Source of the DNA: Vitellaria paradoxa
Taxonomy: Eukaryota > Streptophyta > Magnoliopsida > Ericales > Sapotaceae
Assembly (NCBI GenBank): GCA_019916065.1
Contig: CM034236.1
Coordinates: 13,345,167-13,409,166 of the forward strand
Reading direction: 5' to 3'
DNA length: 64,000 nt
How positions within the stretch are numbered: position 1 is the stretch's first letter; every line of letters begins with the position of its first letter. Of the stretch, positions 35,411 through 46,855 are shown one piece after another. The notes under the pieces are model-generated. The model saw only the letters and a program-made list of their open reading frames with translations. It was not told the DNA's origin and made no database searches. The translations under genes were made by a program, and so were the position numbers.

Positions 35411-35580
35411 AGGCTCTGTTTAAAGCTAAACAAAATAAAATAAAATTTTACAAATCTCTACAAATACGAATTATGAGACAACAAAATTTAAAATTTTCAC
35501 TCACTGCACAAATTACAAGACATTTACTTTTATAATTATATTTTATTTTATGTACTTTTATACAATTCCAAACGTACCCT
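35411..35580. mobile_element. Small MITE of the GTTTGG family
   Basis: Internal phrases AAATAAAATTTTACAAAT and TTATTTTATGTACTTTTATA parallel the copy at 34743. It ends in CCAAACGTACCC. Confidence 0.5.
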
Positions 35581-35861
35581 AAGTGAGATGTGACCAGAAA
35601 TGCCCAAATATCATATCATGCTTGCTACTCGTAAGGTAAAGAGCTAACTAAATTAACAAAAAAATAATAATAGATGAATCGAATTTATTATTAGACAGTA
35701 TTTATGGTTATAATTAGACTTACGTTTATACTTTCTATTGTGGGACTCAATTACTGTGGTGAGGATTAAATAGAAACAATGTTGAACACCTCTCTGCTCG
35801 GCACATATATATCCGAGATGATGTTACGTGTCATTAGTATTTTTTGTATTAATAATTATAG

Positions 35862-36000
35862 TTCCGTTTGGTTTGCTATAAAATTTTAAAAATTTTTAAA
35901 AATTCTTAAAAATTATTTACTTTTTATCTTACTGCACAAATTATGAATGTACAATTTATCTCATTTTATCTCACATTTTATCACTCCAAACACATCCCAT
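35862..36000. mobile_element. Small MITE of the GTTTGG family
   Basis: It starts GTTCCGTTTGG and ends CCAAACACATCCC. Inside it shares TCTCATTTTATCTCACATTT with the family. Confidence 0.6.
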
Positions 36001-36089
36001 ATCTCTATTTATGTGTAATTTTATGGTGCTATTGATCAAACTCGTAACATTTATGAGACCATTAGCGCTCTAAATTACATACATCAAGA

Positions 36090-36215
36090 GTACGTTTATA
36101 CTGAAATAAAGTAAGATAAAATGAGATAATTTGTAAGTTTATAATATGTATAGTAAAATAAAAAATAAATAATTTTTAAAAATTTTTAATAATTTTTAAT
36201 AAACTAAGCGTATCT
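36090..36215. mobile_element. Small MITE of the GTTTGG family, decayed
   Basis: It begins TACGTTTATACT and shares AAATGAGATAATTTGTAAG with the copy in XBAT35 intron 7. The right end is decayed. Confidence 0.4.
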
Positions 36216-36374
36216 CAAAAACACTGAGCACTAATATCCTCAGGAGGACTTGAATATTTTACGGCCATGAAAAAAATAAAAGAAATAATTCAATGCGTAA
36301 GGTTTTTGCGCTTATCAGAAGTAATATATATATTTTTTTGAATAGTTATAAATAAAAAGATTAAAAAAATTTAT

Positions 36375-36643
36375 GTGGCATTTAGTTTATTTTTTTATTT
36401 TCTATTTTTTATTTTTATTTTATGTTTTAAAAATATCAAATTAAAGAAATAAAAAAATACTTTGTTTTCATTATTTTCAAGTTTTTATTTTGGATTAAAA
36501 ATACTCAAAATGACTTTTTGTCATTTTTTATTTTATGTGTAAGTCTATTTTTTATTTTTTAAAATAAATTTTAAAAACACAAGTGACCAAATATATTTTA
36601 AAATTTTTTTTATTTTTAAAAACGTAAAATAAAAAATGAGTTT

Positions 36644-36678
<35 letters not shown>

Positions 36679-36700
36679 AAAATAAATTAAACGAGTCCTT
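36375..36700. mobile_element. Foldback MITE of the CATTTAGTTT family, copy 1
   Basis: The left arm GTGGCATTTAGTTTATTTTT and a right arm of AAAATAAAAAATAAATTAAAC words form a long inverted repeat around the AAAATGACTTTTTGTCATTTTT centre. It is related to 56937-57253. Confidence 0.5.
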
Positions 36701-37059
36701 AATTTTTTATGTATTTTTTTCATTATTTTTCCTTCATCTTTGTACAATGTCATCGGAGACATCATTACTCCTATCTAAACATTTCACAGTCATGAGAGAA
36801 GAAAAAAAAAATAATAATAAAGCACAAGATTCTTGCAGTATAAAATATAGTAAAAATTAGAATTAGGTATTTTCAGTCTGATGCCATGATTAAAAATAAA
36901 AAAGAAAAAGAAATTTAATTACCTTCATTTTTTTTTGGGTCTGTTTTTTCGTTTTGAGCTTTGGACAACATCATCCTTGACATCATAACAATTTTTTCTA
37001 GTATGTTTTTTTTTTTTAATTTTTTTTTCATACTGGGTTAGCTTGGTTACGATAAATTT

Positions 37060-37395
37060 AATTTTTAATTTTTTTGTCACTTCTTCTTCTCTTATATAAT
37101 TTTTTTTTTATCAAAATTTGAATTTTTTTTTAAATTATAACTTTTAGGCATATTAATTACATTTATAAAAATAAATCAAAAAATTCATATTTGTTTGTGT
37201 AAAAATTATCCGTTTAAATATAAAGTAACAAAAAATTAACTTTTTTATTTTTTTAATTTTTATCCAAACAAACGATTTTTTGATTTTTTTCCCTTTGCGA
37301 ATGTGATTAACAAGTCTAAACGGTACAGTTTGTAAAAAAAAATTAATTTTGATAAAAAAGTTAAAAAAATAAGAAAAAAAATACATTTTTGTAAT
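37060..37395. mobile_element. Foldback MITE, copy 2
   Basis: It shares with copy 1 TATAACTTTTA, a TTAATTACATTTATA-like word and the centre AAAGTAACAAAAAATTAAC followed by TTTTTATCCAAAC. Its own arms are complementary (TTATCAAAATT on both). Confidence 0.6.
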
Positions 37396-38875
37396 CAAAT
37401 AAACCATCATTCAAATCATAAAAATAAAATTAGAACAACACAGGAAGGGCTATATGTGGAATTAGCTTTTAAATTTTGTTTGAGGGAAGCATGTTAAGCA
37501 GTTTCAGAATTATTAAAGATTAAATCCATAAGAAAATAAAACAAATGATTTGAACAATTACATTTTTTATTGTGTTGAAAATATAAAATTATAGTCAAAA
37601 TTAAGGAACTTTTATATGACAAAAATATAACCAAGCATGATAGCTCTAAACTTTTCATTCAATACTATGTTTGCTTTAAACTTTTCATTCAATACTATGT
37701 TTGGTTTGTCAAAAAATACAGTAAAAATATAAAAATTTGATGTAAAAAAAACATGTGTCAAAATTTAATAAAAAAATATAAAAAAATTAGTAGATCTTGA
37801 TTGGTTTCACTTACTAAATTTCCAAACATCTAATGTTATAATAAAAAAAAAAAAAACTCCTAAAATGATTAAACAATTGATGAACATCCTCAACCATCAG
37901 AGGAGAAATTTTTGACATGGATCTCAGAGGCTCACCTGTGCGATAAGCTTAATGAATGGCGCCAAGCATATGTGATGTGTCTAGTCATGGAGCTTTTGAT
38001 GCATAAACCCTACTTTTATTCTTCCTATTCTGTGAGCTTGTGCAATTTAAACAACCGTTTATTTCAACCACACCTTTGTGGTTTAGATTTTGTATACTTA
38101 GACTTGTCAAGTTTTATAGTTTATTTCAACCACACCCTGGGTGATTTATTAGATTTTTTGTATAAGTATTTAGATTTTGTATATCTAAGCTTGTCAAATT
38201 TTGTAAATGTGTTGTTTTACATTCATTTTGATCATTTTTATTAAAATTTTCATCTAAAAATAACATTTTAACAAATTTAATATTATAAAATTATCTTTAT
38301 AATCTTAATATTAATAAAAAATATTTATATTAATTATGATATGGTGTATTTTTTATAAAAATTATATTATAATTAATTTATTAAATTTCTTTTATTAACC
38401 TTTTTTATATCATTACTTTAAATTATTATACTTTACATTAATATTTTAAATTTATAATATATATAAATTAATAATTATATAAATATATATAAATTATAAT
38501 TATTTTTTTGATTAGTAATTTAATAAACTAAATATAGAAAAAAGAAAATTTTAATCTTCCACTTCCTTTTCATTAATATTAAGTAGTAATGGAAAAATCT
38601 ATTCTCAATTTTTTATATATTTTTTGTATAAATAGTAAAAATATAAAGATAATTTTATTTAATTAATTTTTTTCAAATAAAAAATTTAACAAAAAAGATA
38701 TAAATAAATATAATACAAATCTCAACAAAATTCAAGTCTTCGTTTATAAAATTTGTAAGTGTCTACGAGGAAAACTCAAACCACAAAATGTGTACAGGAA
38801 ATAGACGCTTTAAACAACCCCTCTCCCGCTCCTCAAACCCCCTAAAAATAAATTACCAAAAAAAAAACCCCAAAA

Positions 38876-38877
<2 letters not shown>
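37396..38877. other. AT-rich intergenic DNA
   Basis: No gene recognised. A short duplication, AAACTTTTCATTCAATACTATGTTTG-like, occurs twice at 37648-37703. The 110-aa frame at 37912 has no family match. Confidence 0.4.
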
Positions 38878-38909
<32 letters not shown>

Positions 38910-38911
38910 GC
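38878..38911. repeat. (AAT)n microsatellite
   Basis: About 11 AAT units upstream of the LSH gene. Confidence 0.95.
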
Positions 38912-39517
38912 AGTAATAAAAGAGAAGGAAACAGTGGAAAGGGCATTTTGGCCATTATAAGTAGGTATTGTCAATCAATGTAAAGAAATCATATTATTCC
39001 TATCTTTAAAAATAAATAAATAAATAAATATATCACCAGCTTTTTCTTGTCTCCATCAATCAACTCCACCTTACTGTCCACCTTTTCTATTTCCACAAAA
39101 GCCCTAAGCCAAGGGCCTTCACACTTGCTAATCTCTCTCCCGCTCTCTCTCTCTCTCTCGAGTAAGAAAACAGTTTTTACTAACCCTTTTCAAGATGGGA
39201 TCAACCAATCTCTTCAAACAATTTCAGGAAACACATAGCCTTTCTTTTCAAGTGTTTCTAGGATTGGTCAGACTTTAAAGATTCATATGGGAAAGAAGAA
39301 AATACTGCAAGATTGAAACCTCCTCCCACCCTCCTGATATCTCCCTATATTTTCATCATCTTCTTCCCTAATTCCCAAAAAATATCTCTCTCTCTATACA
39401 GAAAAATGAAACCCTAGTGCAATCAATCAAATGATCAAAAAACTTCTGGCTGTTTCAGTCTTGTTTCCCCAACACTTGTCTCTGATCTAAACCTTCCACC
39501 CACATCTCATATTTATG

Positions 39518-39521
39518 CACT

Positions 39522-39563
<42 letters not shown>
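39518..39563. repeat. (CT)n microsatellite in the LSH leader
   Basis: About 20 CT units with small interruptions. Confidence 0.95.
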
Positions 39564-39566
<3 letters not shown>

Positions 39567-39586
39567 ATCTTGTCGGTGAAACCCAG

Positions 39587-39625
39587 ATGCACCCAAGCAA
39601 TCAAATCCCACAAAACTCTCTCTAA
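39587..39625 (+). other. Upstream ORF in the LSH leader
   Basis: ATG at 39587 starts a 12-codon frame (MHPSNQIPQNSL) ending in TAA. Its first 18 bases are identical to the start of the main frame at 39671. If transcribed, it would be met first by scanning ribosomes. Confidence 0.5.
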
Positions 39626-39670
39626 ACTAACTCTATCTCTCTCTCTCTTTCTATAGAGAGACGCAAATAG

Positions 39671-40342
39671 ATGCACCCAAGCAATCAACAAGTACCACTG
39701 GAAGAAGAAACATCAAACACCTCCATGGACTCAAACCCTCTGGAATTAGTAGTGGAATCCTCAAACGCAGAAATTACAAGCATGATCACCAACACCACCA
39801 CCACCATCACCACCACCACCAATAACAACAGCTCATTCTCAGCTTCGTCCTCCTCCTCGACGTCCCCAACCCGCCTCAGCCGCTACGAGAACCAGAAGCG
39901 GCGAGACTGGAACACCTTTGGGCAGTACCTGCTCAACCACCGGCCGCCGCTCTCCCTCTCCCGGTGCAGCGGTGCCCACGTCCTCGAATTCCTCCGTTAC
40001 CTCGACCAATTCGGCAAGACCAAAGTCCACACTCACCTCTGCCCCTTCTTCGGCCACCCGAACCCACCGGCCCCCTGCCCCTGCCCTCTCCGCCAGGCCT
40101 GGGGCAGCCTCGACGCCCTCATCGGCCGACTCCGCGCCGCCTTTGAAGAGAACGGCGGCAAGCCCGAAGCTAACCCCTTTGGGGCTCGAGCGGTCAGGCT
40201 CTACCTGCGTGAAGTCCGCGATTCTCAGTCCAAAGCCAGAGGAATCAGCTACCAGAAGAAAAAGAAAAAGCGCCCCCCAACGCTGCCAACGCCGCAGCCA
40301 CCGCCGCAGACACCTCCGTTTCCACCTCCAACTTCAAGTTAA
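39671..40342 (+). CDS. LSH4: LSH/ALOG-domain transcription regulator, LSH3/LSH4 type
   Basis: Single-exon, 223 residues. The ALOG domain runs from about residue 70 to 194: [40 protein letters not shown], the zinc-ribbon insert with H120, C124, H129, C136 and C138, then [20 protein letters not shown] and [21 protein letters not shown] Lys-rich nuclear signal (KKKKKRPP, 196-203) and a Pro-rich tail follow. The N-terminus is low-complexity Thr/Asn/Ser. ALOG proteins are DNA-binding regulators of organ boundaries, meristems and light responses; [16 protein letters not shown] and ARGISY fit the LSH3/LSH4 group best, but the exact orthologue is uncertain. A second ATG at 39725 (MDSNPLEL) has a better context (CTCCATGGA) and a family-like MD start, so it may be the real one. 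The reading frame is GC-rich in AT-rich DNA. Confidence 0.93.
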   Translation: MHPSNQQVPLEEETSNTSMDSNPLELVVESSNAEITSMITNTTTTITTTTNNNSSFSASSSSSTSPTRLSRYENQKRRDWNTFGQYLLNHRPPLSLSRCSGAHVLEFLRYLDQFGKTKVHTHLCPFFGHPNPPAPCPCPLRQAWGSLDALIGRLRAAFEENGGKPEANPFGARAVRLYLREVRDSQSKARGISYQKKKKKRPPTLPTPQPPPQTPPFPPPTSS

Positions 40343-40600
40343 TTAGTATGCACCACTAGAGCTGCCGCCACAACAACACAGTTAAGTGCATGCATGATTC
40401 TCTCTCTCTCTCTACATATAGATATATATATATATCCACTTCTTAATCTGTCTATCTATATATATGTAGAGTTTATGTTCATGACTATCTGTTGGTTCTG
40501 AAGAACAATGTTTTTTTAGATTGGGGGTTGTTTAAACTTTTGGGTATATACTTTTTATCCATATATAATGCAAACAGTGGCAGTTTTAGCAGTTACAGAA
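40343..40600 (+). other. Probable LSH 3' untranslated region
   Basis: Follows the stop at 40340-40342. Contains a CT/TA microsatellite (40399-40432) and AT-rich sequence with candidate poly-A signals such as TATATAATG near 40562. Confidence 0.35.
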
Positions 40601-40938
40601 GTGGAAGTGGGGAATGTACTACTTGTAGTCGTAGTTAAAGATCCACTGGATTTAAACATCCAGTTGTCATAGATATATGCGTACTGCTTTTTTAAAAAAA
40701 ATAAAAAAGAAAAAAAATCATTTATGACGAGCAATAGATTTGCATATCATATAATTCTTTGCTGAGAGTATTGGCAAATCAACCTGACATTTAAAGTTAA
40801 AAAAAAAAAAAAAGTGGGTTTAATAACTTTGCAGAGATTATTGTGTCAGACTTGCCCATGTGTCTGTGTAATATTTTGTTTTCGGTAGAGCAGACAGTGC
40901 TAATTTAAGTTCTCCTTTTTTCTTTTTTTTTTTTTTTT

Positions 40939-41630
40939 GGATACTCAGTGGTTTCCATTCACTTCTATTTTTAGGTAATTGAAGTTCTTTCTTTCTCCTT
41001 TTTTTGGATACTCAACGGTTCCCTTTCACCTCTATATTTATCAGTGTGCTTGATGAGAAGTGACGCTGGCACGAAAAACCCATAAATCCTTTGGTGTGTA
41101 ATGCAGTTAGTTAGTGTAGTTATATGTAGTTTGTTGAATCCTACTCAAACGAAGATGGTGCATTGGGGGAAGAAGGAACCATATATATACAGTATATATG
41201 TATATATTGATAATTTGTGGAATTTATGCTCCGTAGGCAATGTGTGGATTTTTCCCTTATTATAATGTGGGTTGTGATTTGATCATATATAATATATATA
41301 GAGATAAATAGAGTGCAGTTCCTTAGCTTCATACTCCGGACATTTGTCCACCTGTGTTTATGTGTGTGTGTGTGTATATATATATATGTATTATTTATTT
41401 TTGGCACTTTTGATGGTGTTAATAAAGTTTTCTTTTCTTCCCCCCCCCTCCGGGTATACTCGGTGCTTTTTATTCGCTTCTATATTTATCAGGAGAATTC
41501 AGAAGTGGGACTATGAAAAACCAAAAACCATCTCGTGTATATAGTTACTGTCTTATGTGGGTAATCTAATTAGTTTTATTCAGTTTATTGAATCTTATAT
41601 TTATATATAAAGTTGGTGCATTGGGGGAAG
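40939..41630. repeat. Diverged local duplication downstream of LSH
   Basis: A unit starting GGATACTC and ending GGTGCATTGGGGGAAG occurs at 41006-41173 and again at 41452-41630. A shorter third copy of its start lies at 40939-40975. The unit is non-coding. Confidence 0.65.
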
Positions 41631-42220
41631 GGAAGGGAATTGCTTAACATAGAATACAGTGAAGTTTCTTTAATTTGTCCTTCATAATACTGTAACTGGT
41701 TGTATCTCTCTCCTTCTGAGTAGCAGAGTTCCTTTGACTAATTGATAAGTTCAATCACCCATTTCTCTATTACATGTCATATCAATCTTTACATAGTGTT
41801 CCCCAAATAGGAGAAAGCATTAAATAAGTGAAGTACACTCACATGAACTCTTTGAGTAGTGAATTCCATTTAGCTCTTTGGATCCATGGTTAGGGAACCA
41901 GACAAAACCCTACATCCAGAACTTTTCCTTCTTTGAGGCTGTCCAAGAACACACTTACTAAAATAGAAATAAAGACATTTTAGTTTATGCCCAAGTTAGT
42001 GTGATTTAAGGAAAGTCCAAGTGATTAGTTTAATTTGACTAAGTGTCTATTTGGCGGGGAAAAAAAGGCTACCAATTATTATCTTTTTGATTTTTTTTAA
42101 ATGATTAAATTTATTCTCTTATATTTTAAATTTTAAATTTTGGAGCTCTACAAAATATATATATATATATATATATATTCTATATATTGCCCGAATTACA
42201 AGATTGTAATTTTTACAAAT

Positions 42221-42252
<32 letters not shown>

Positions 42253-42874
42253 TTTTTCCACTTGAAACAACCCTGTGTAAATATTTAAAACTTGGGTGAG
42301 GTAGAATATATGCATCCACGTATATAATTAGACATCGATCGATACAAACACATTTAATTAACAATTTAATGTTGATGCATAATTATACACAAACATTGTA
42401 ACCTCACAGAAAATATATGCTATGACAGAAACAAATAGAGGAGGAGGATTCACGTATCCGACCGCGACTCGTTTGGAAGTAATGCTTTATTAAGTTTATT
42501 TAAGTTGGATTATGCATAAAATTTAGATTTACATGAAATAATCCAATGATACCCTGTGAATACCATATATCCTAAAAAATAAAAACAATTATGTCATAAT
42601 TAGTACTAAAGCAATTTAGTTTCTCTCTCCCCCTCGTCTTCACTCTCGTTTTATGTGGCATGTCTTTTTACTCTCTCTTTCACTTTTCTTTTTTTTTTTA
42701 AATAGGTTTTTGAATTATTTTTAAAATTTATTCCTTCTCTCATCTTTAAAACTTTTGTTTTTTTGTCTCACATCGCTAAAATATTATAACTTTACGTTTT
42801 TTTTGCTTATAAAAACACTAAATTGTGACATGATATTTTAATAAATTTCAAAGAACTCATAAGTTTTGAAAAGG
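41631..42874. other. AT-rich intergenic DNA
   Basis: No gene recognised. (TA)n runs at 42156-42177 and 42222-42243. Confidence 0.4.
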
Positions 42875-42975
42875 GAATCACTTGCTAGGGATCCGAAAGT
42901 GACCCACTTGCTTGGGTTCCAAATCCGAAATGGAACCTACTTACTTAGGTTTCGAAAAAAAAACCCACTTGATTA
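42875..42975. repeat. Short degenerate tandem repeat
   Basis: Three to four units of a CCCACTTGCTTGGGTTCCGAAA-like phrase of about 30-35 bases. Confidence 0.5.
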
Positions 42976-43142
42976 TAAATTTTATATAAATGAATTCATA
43001 AATTTCAAAAAAAAAAACTTATAAATTCAATATAATTGTAAAGTTTATATATTTCAAATATGTTAGTAATTAACTTAAAAACACAACAAAAAATTAAATT
43101 AAATTAAAGAGTACAAAAAAAAGCTTAAATAACAATTAGATT

Positions 43143-43960
43143 ATTTCTCCTATAACAACTTTTAGCATTTTTAAAATTGAAAATTATTGAATATTAATTG
43201 AGTTCAGAAATAGTAATTTTTCTAAATAATTTTAAATTTAAATTGGTCACATTGATTATATATATTTTATGTGATAAAGTGTATATGATTAATAGCAATA
43301 TTTTTTATTTGAGTTATATTTACAAAACTAATTAAAAATCTATTATCAAATCTTATGTGCACTCTATATATTCATCATTTTATGTTTTTAGTTTTTACAA
43401 ATCTTTGAATAAAATTAGTTTTGAGATTGATTTTTTCTAAATTCTAATTTTAAATTTAAATTAGGACCATATTTATTTAAATTAATAATAATAATTTTAA
43501 TTTTTGTCATTTTAATGAAATCAATCGAAAAATTATTACTAAATCCCGTGTGACATTCCTAATATTGGTTAACTATCGTTATAAAATTTATATATTTAAA
43601 TAATTAATTAGGCTCGAAAGAAAATTTAATTAAATTTAAAAAATCTAACTCTTATCATAATAACAACTTTTAGTATATTTAAAATTTTAAATATAAAAAA
43701 AATCTTCTTGCTATTAACTAGGCATGGAAGTGCCTAAATATTAATTAGGCTAGAGAGTAAATTTATTTTCAAGCCCAATCTTAAAATTAAATTAGTTATG
43801 TTGACCATCGGCTAAAACTTTAATTAATAATACTCAATATTTGAGTTATTTTTATAAATTATAACGTATAATTAACAAAAATAATATTTTTAGTTTGAGT
43901 TATTTTTATAAAATTATTCAAAATTTTTAATAAAATTAAGATTAATAATATTTTTAATTC
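43143..43960. repeat. Diverged duplicated AT-rich block
   Basis: 43143-43330 and 43655-43930 share the order AACAACTTTTAG, AATATTAATT, a TTAAATTAGT/TTAAATTGGT phrase and TTTGAGTTAT. Both are non-coding. Confidence 0.35.
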
Positions 43961-46547
43961 AAGCTAATTTTGCAAAATGAGTAAAGAATTAAAAAATAAA
44001 AACATATGTTAAACAAACAATTGAAAATAGAAAAAGATTAAGTTAATTGATTAGGTAAGTTTGTGATTTAATATATATTTTAGAAAAAATTTTAATTTTT
44101 ATGACTCACTAATATTAACACAAATAAAAAAATACAAAAAATAACTCAGTAATTGTTGTATGAAATTATATAACCTTATTAAAATATGTTATAATATATT
44201 TAAAATTATATTTTACCTGAAAAAGTATTTTACAATATATCGCATGAGTCAACTAGTCAAATATATGTATATGTATATTATCCATGTTATATGTATCCTT
44301 AAATGAGAGATTAGATAAGGTACGAGTCTTAAACAAATACTCGCATCCGAATTCATGTATTATGGCCTTTTATAGTATCTCAGTATTTGCTTTCATGAAT
44401 TTTGTCGTCTTCAACCTCATACAAGTTATATATACACACACACACGTCAGAAAACATCTTAGTTCTATAATGTACGTTACTTGTTAATTTTGGGTTGCAA
44501 TCACGTGTTTCAGATTGGAAACTAAAATTTAAATGCATGAGGTATTTTCTCTGGAAATCTATTAGACTTCAAGGCTGCCACTATTTGCCGAAGAAAAGAT
44601 CTATTCCCACTAGTGCTAATCATTTAGGTTTGTCAGTTGCCTAGATCAACGTCTTTAATATTGTAAGAAGGGACCCATGGGTGGCTAAAAGAAAATCAGA
44701 AAGAGAATTAGTAAATTCATTTTCTATTGATGCCATTAGTTTTGATATTGGTGGTTTTGGGAGTGGAATAACTTTACTTGTTAATATTAATTTGTTTCTT
44801 TTGATGCAAGGACATTGTTTGATTAAATTTGGTTGCAGTGATACATCATATTTCTGAGGTTTGTCGGGGCATCATTCTTTTTGGATCTAGAGCTTTTATA
44901 TATGCGTGTAGAATTCCTGATCTTTGCCAAAATATCTTGGTGTGAAACTTTCTTGTAATAATATTAATTGTTGACTTCCCATGACAATAAATTTTGATCA
45001 GTAATCAAAGATGCAATTTGTATAGCACAAAGTGAAATTTTAATAGGATTGGCTATGAATTGTAGTCCCTTGATGGAAATGAATAGAAGTGATTGCACTT
45101 GAAAAGTGTAATTACAAAACTTAAATTAGATTATAACTCATGCATTTATTCAATAATTATAAAGTTTTTAATAACTTTTAAGGTTTACTGTGTATTTGTT
45201 TCCAAAATGTAGAGAAAATACGGAAATTATTGAAATTAGTGATGGCAAAGATAATGAGGAAAAGGCTCCTGCTGTTTGGACACTTCGATGTTTGGTCCAA
45301 ACAGCAGCAAAGAGACCGTTGGAGAAAAAGAAATAAAGGTTGAATTTGGGCTTGACCCTCTCTGCTGTCCGAATACCCCAGTCGGGCGATCCGGACACCA
45401 GCGACTAATTTGCACGAAATTTTTAGATTTAGGGTTTTCAGTTTATTCTATAAATATGTTATTTTGTCAACATAATGGCACGCTTTTCATTTTATTATTT
45501 CAAAATTCCAGAATATAGTTTGGAGAGAATTTTAGTTTAGTTTTTCAGTGATTTCTATTTTGTTGTTAGTGGATTTTGTTATAGTTTTGTTTTGAAGTGT
45601 GGTACTATTGTTTCTTTTCTGATTTAATGAAATCTATTTCTTGTTTGTTCGCTGTTTTTGTCTATTTCGTTTACGTTAAAGCGGTGTTAGGCTATATACT
45701 TTAATTTTGATTCAACAAATCAAGGAAAGGTGAAATATTATGATCAATACGATATGCATAAAACTATGCATGCGATGTGAAAGCATCTATGTATAGATCT
45801 CCATTTTCTTTTCAGATCTGATTTCATTTGTTATAAAAAACTTTCAAAAACAAAAATTCTTGATCACATTCTCTGTAATCACTGATAAGAATTTTCGGAT
45901 TAAAAATTTCTTTTATAGTTTTGAAGTAAATGAATTAGGTTTGAACCAACATAATATAAAAGAAAATCATTTAGTTTTATAATCTTAAACGTGAATATAA
46001 AATTATATTTTGGAATTTAAGAACTTTCAAGAAGAGATTTTCTAATTTATCTTTCCGTTATGTGAAATTTAAATTGTAGTTAATTGTACATCGGATTGTG
46101 AAATAATAATTTCACTCGAAATTGAAGGTTGAATCAAGAAATTATTCAATTGATTTTCATATTGCTTTGAATTAATTCGTTGTTTTAGTTTTATTTGTTA
46201 GTAACTTCATCATTTAATTAGATTATTTGCTATTTTTAACTGCTTAATATTTTTGTATAATTCTACTTAATTAGTCCGTTTTATTTGAAAAGTTAATTTA
46301 TTAGTGATTTAAGAAGATTCATCTACACAAACATTCGAAATTCATTTCACTTTGAATTGAGTAGTAAGTAATTTATACCTTTGAAAACTTAGAAACTATT
46401 GCATTAGGTTTTTGAGGATTCGTTTTCGGTATCATTGAGTAAAGCTACACTGCATGCTCTTGCACTTAGACATTTATTCTAAACGTATTATTTACAGACG
46501 GTTAGAAGAAGAAGGATTTACGAAGTCGACTCCAACTAGATTAGTTG
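43961..46547. other. Intergenic DNA with possible LTR debris
   Basis: No gene recognised. The segment around 45250-45700 has LTR-like features: GC-rich words, TATAAATATG at about 45449 and T-rich sequence. Confidence 0.35.
45269..45307. repeat. Perfect 13-bp hairpin
   Basis: CTGCTGTTTGGAC is followed 13 bases later by its exact complement GTCCAAACAGCAG. Confidence 0.85.
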
Positions 46548-46855
46548 TGTTAGAACCATGGGTGGAACTCAACTCCAAGACCGCAGTTCTAAGGTGAGGG
46601 TGCTCACAATATTATAAGGAGAATAGAACTTCTTAGCGTGAGCAATGTAAGACATTATGGAAGCTAACACACCCCTTTGCACGAATGGCAAGTTACACAT
46701 CCAAAGGTTATGAACTTAACTCTGATGTCATGTTGGAATAATGGATGGAACTCAACCCTTCCAAAACTGTAGTTCTAAGATGAGGGTGCTTAGGATCTTA
46801 TAAAGAGAATAGAATCTCTTAGCGCGAGCGATGTAGGATAGCATGGAAGCTAACA
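46548..46855 (-). mobile_element. Complete very small LTR element (TRIM/SMART), 308 bp
   Basis: Two directly repeated LTRs, 46548-46669 (122 bp) and 46731-46855 (125 bp), each begin TGTT(A/G)G and end AGCTAACA. They share TGGAACTCAAC, GAGGGTGCT and AGCGCGAGC/AGCGTGAGC blocks. The internal part is only 61 bp. Read on the minus strand it starts TGACATCAGAGTTAAGTT, a mutated initiator-Met tRNA binding site (13 of 18 positions, all changes transitions), and ends with the purine tract AAAGGGG. Flanks AGTTG (46543-46547) and AGTTA (46856-46860) form a 5-bp target duplication with one mismatch. It has no coding capacity and must have moved with proteins from other elements. Confidence 0.88.

Larger units (their letters stand above)
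39030..39670 (+). promoter_or_regulatory. 5' leader / proximal promoter of the LSH gene
   Basis: A (AAAT)n/TATATC region near 39010-39030 could act as TATA-type promoter. Downstream the DNA becomes pyrimidine-rich with CT runs at 39142-39159 and 39518-39563, as is common in leaders of plant developmental regulators and typical of GAGA-binding BBR/BPC sites. An upstream ORF and a copy of the start-codon region lie at 39587. The transcription start is not determined. Confidence 0.45.

Noticed and set aside
37912..38244. 110-residue open frame rich in Leu, Tyr and Phe
   Set aside because: Composition follows the AT-rich DNA and short internal duplications; no motif.
39839..40346. Several overlapping long open frames on both strands across the LSH gene
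   Set aside because: They are by-products of the GC-rich LSH reading frame; only the 39671 frame has a conserved domain.
45276..45518. 80-residue frame over the hairpin
   Set aside because: It starts inside the inverted repeat and matches nothing recognisable.
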